Part shown: positions 4,272 to 5,279 of the stretch, piece by piece
Layout of the letters: the number at the start of each line of letters is the position of its first letter
Numbering within the stretch: the first letter of the stretch is position 1
Source: Oscillospiraceae bacterium
GTDB taxonomy: Bacteria > Bacillota_A > Clostridia > Oscillospirales > Ruminococcaceae
Reading direction: 5' to 3'
Assembly (NCBI GenBank): GCA_900766795.1
Contig: CAAFWX010000065.1
Coordinates: 1 to 5,279, forward strand
Length of the DNA stretch: 5,279 nt
Notes under the pieces: generated by a model
Told to the model about the DNA's origin: nothing
Seen by the model: only the letters and a program-made list of their open reading frames with translations
The model's database searches: none
Position numbers and translations under genes: made by a program

Positions 4272-4871
4272 ATGGAGCTTGAAATACGCGGCAACGCCCT
4301 GCATATCTCCGGATATGTCAACGCCGTGGAGCGTGAGAGCAGGCGGCTTCCGGCTCGTATGTGTTCAAAAGCGAAGTCTGACTTTGTGGAGAAGATAAGC
4401 GCCGGGGCTTTCGGGCGCGCTGTTTCACGGGCAAAGGAAGTCCGGCTGATGTTCAACCACAAGCGGGACATCGGCGGCACGGCTGACGGCACGCTGAAAC
4501 TCTCGGAGGACAGTATCGGGCTGAAAGCGCAGGCTGTCATCACCGACCCGGAGGCTGTGGAAGCCGGAAAGCGCGGCGAACTGCGCGGGTGGAGCTTCGG
4601 CTTTACCGACGCAAAAGACCGCTGGGAGGACGTTTCCGAGGGCTTACAGCGGCGCACCATTGACGACCTCGATTTGCAGGAGGTTTCCATTTTGTCGGTA
4701 ACGCCTGCTTATGTGGGGACTTCGGTGGAGCTGCGGGGTGACATTCTCGCGGAAACCGAGATAAGAGCCACGGAGGATTCCGCAAAGCCGGTAGTAATAC
4801 CGGATAACAACAAGGAAATTGCCGCCAGATACAAGGCGGAAATTGAACTTCTGAAACTGAAAGGAGATTAA
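4272..4871 (+). CDS. HK97-type prohead protease (peptidase S78)
   Basis: This is a 199-aa protein with the typical S78 fold signatures: GNALHISGYVNAVERESR near the N-terminus, FVEKISAGAFGRAV at 38-51, VRLMFNHKRDIGGT with the catalytic His at H63, the beta strand GLKAQAVITD, then RGELRGWSFGFT with the nucleophile at S108, and DLDLQEVSILSVTPAY at 132-147, where E137 is the conserved acidic position. The C-terminal 40 residues are a flexible, charged tail. The enzyme is packed inside the prohead, removes the N-terminal delta domain or scaffold of the capsid protein, and digests itself. The capsid gene starts 3 nt after its stop, the standard order. The Shine-Dalgarno is near perfect. All key residues are present, so the gene looks intact. 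Confidence 0.92.
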   Translation: MELEIRGNALHISGYVNAVERESRRLPARMCSKAKSDFVEKISAGAFGRAVSRAKEVRLMFNHKRDIGGTADGTLKLSEDSIGLKAQAVITDPEAVEAGKRGELRGWSFGFTDAKDRWEDVSEGLQRRTIDDLDLQEVSILSVTPAYVGTSVELRGDILAETEIRATEDSAKPVVIPDNNKEIAARYKAEIELLKLKGD

Positions 4872-4874
4872 CAC

Positions 4875-5279
4875 ATGGACAAGAAGAATTTAAAGGCACT
4901 TCTGGAGAAGCGTTCCGCGCTGATCGCCGAGCTTGACGGCATGGTGAACGGTCTGGAGAACGACAAGGGCGAGGTTCGCGCATTCACCGAGGACGAGATG
5001 CAGGCTTACATCACCAAGAAAGCCGAGGTGGAGGCTCTCAACGCTTCTATCAAGGCTATTCAGGAGACCAGAGCGGTGGAGATCACCGTTCCCGCCGATA
5101 TTGCCCCCGCCGTAAACGAAGCGGAGCAGAGAGCCGCTGACGAATACCGCATGTTTGAGGAATATCTGCGCGGCAAGGCTGTTGAGGTCAGAGCAGGCGC
5201 AAACTGGACTAAGACCGACAACGGCGCGGTTATCCCGTCTACCATTGTCAACAAGATAATCGACAAGGTAAACGAGATA
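4875..5279 (+). CDS. HK97-fold major capsid protein, N-terminal part (runs off the window)
   Basis: The first 135 codons are open to the right edge. The start ATG at 4875 has AAGGAGA upstream, partly inside the end of the protease gene. Residues 1-70 are a charged coiled coil (LKALLEKRSALIAELDGM; EALNASIKAIQE), matching the delta domain that acts as an internal scaffold in HK97-like capsids. A Pro/Ala linker (about 73-80) and a helix (EYRMFEEYLRG, 90-100) follow. The stretch VEVRAGANWTKTDNGAVIPSTIVNKIID begins the mature shell domain, with the N-arm reaching 'G..iP' in the usual way, so the protease would be expected to cut somewhere around residues 95-112. The exact site is not readable. Adjacent placement to the S78 protease supports the call. 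Confidence 0.9.
   Translation, partial: MDKKNLKALLEKRSALIAELDGMVNGLENDKGEVRAFTEDEMQAYITKKAEVEALNASIKAIQETRAVEITVPADIAPAVNEAEQRAADEYRMFEEYLRGKAVEVRAGANWTKTDNGAVIPSTIVNKIIDKVNEI

Noticed and set aside
4253..4983. Reverse ORFs opposite the protease and capsid genes
   Set aside because: They are shadows of the prohead protease and capsid coding frames, Ser/Arg/Pro-rich in the way typical of antisense of GC-rich genes.
1..5279. CRISPR array or insertion sequence
   Set aside because: No regularly spaced repeats of suitable length, and no transposase or terminal inverted repeats are seen.

Overview
The window is part of a prophage, or prophage remnant, in a Gram-positive host, most likely a gut clostridium of the Ruminococcus/Oscillospiraceae kind. 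The reasons are: strong AGGAGG-type ribosome binding sites, all genes on one strand with ATGA/GTGA overlaps, a late-gene block of the kind seen in Firmicutes siphophages, and moderate GC phage genes with AT-richer cargo inserted. The host assignment is inference; no host gene is present.

Left part (1-1890): the 3' part of an unrecognised phage gene is coupled by ATGA to a small sigma-70-region-4-like protein (395-787), the usual position of a late-transcription activator. It is followed by a promoter-like segment with three TTGTCCG-like sites spaced 9 nt apart and an extended -10, then a GCAA-loop hairpin in the leader, an HNH endonuclease (876-1271) and a P27-type small terminase subunit (1348-1890). 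This looks like the start of the late DNA-packaging/head operon.

Middle part (1887-4198): here one expects the large terminase and the portal, but neither is present. Instead there is an unrecognised 159-aa protein, a small MGGRGSSSG-headed putative toxin, an overlapping acidic partner likely to be its immunity protein, and a strong intrinsic terminator. Next come a complete tRNA with a CAT anticodon, a second terminator, a second MGGRGS-headed protein carrying a HELGH metallopeptidase motif, and a 56-aa cysteine-rich mini-protein. The two MGGRGSxSG proteins share only their N-terminal header. This looks like a modular cargo site where different effector domains are exchanged behind a constant tag.

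Right part (4199-5279): a GC-rich leader with competing hairpins, a HK97-type (S78) prohead protease with its His and Ser, and the first 135 codons of a HK97-fold major capsid protein.

Working model: the regulator at 395 switches on the late promoter at about 790-823. The HNH protein and TerS serve packaging, and the protease and capsid build the head. The cargo in between may arm the virion or protect the lysogen. A promoter-like TTGATT-17-TGGTATAAT overlapping the first toxin's start codon could express the immunity gene without the full toxin. The absence of TerL and portal, and two terminators ahead of the capsid genes, raise the question whether this element is deleted and defective, rearranged, or a satellite that borrows functions.
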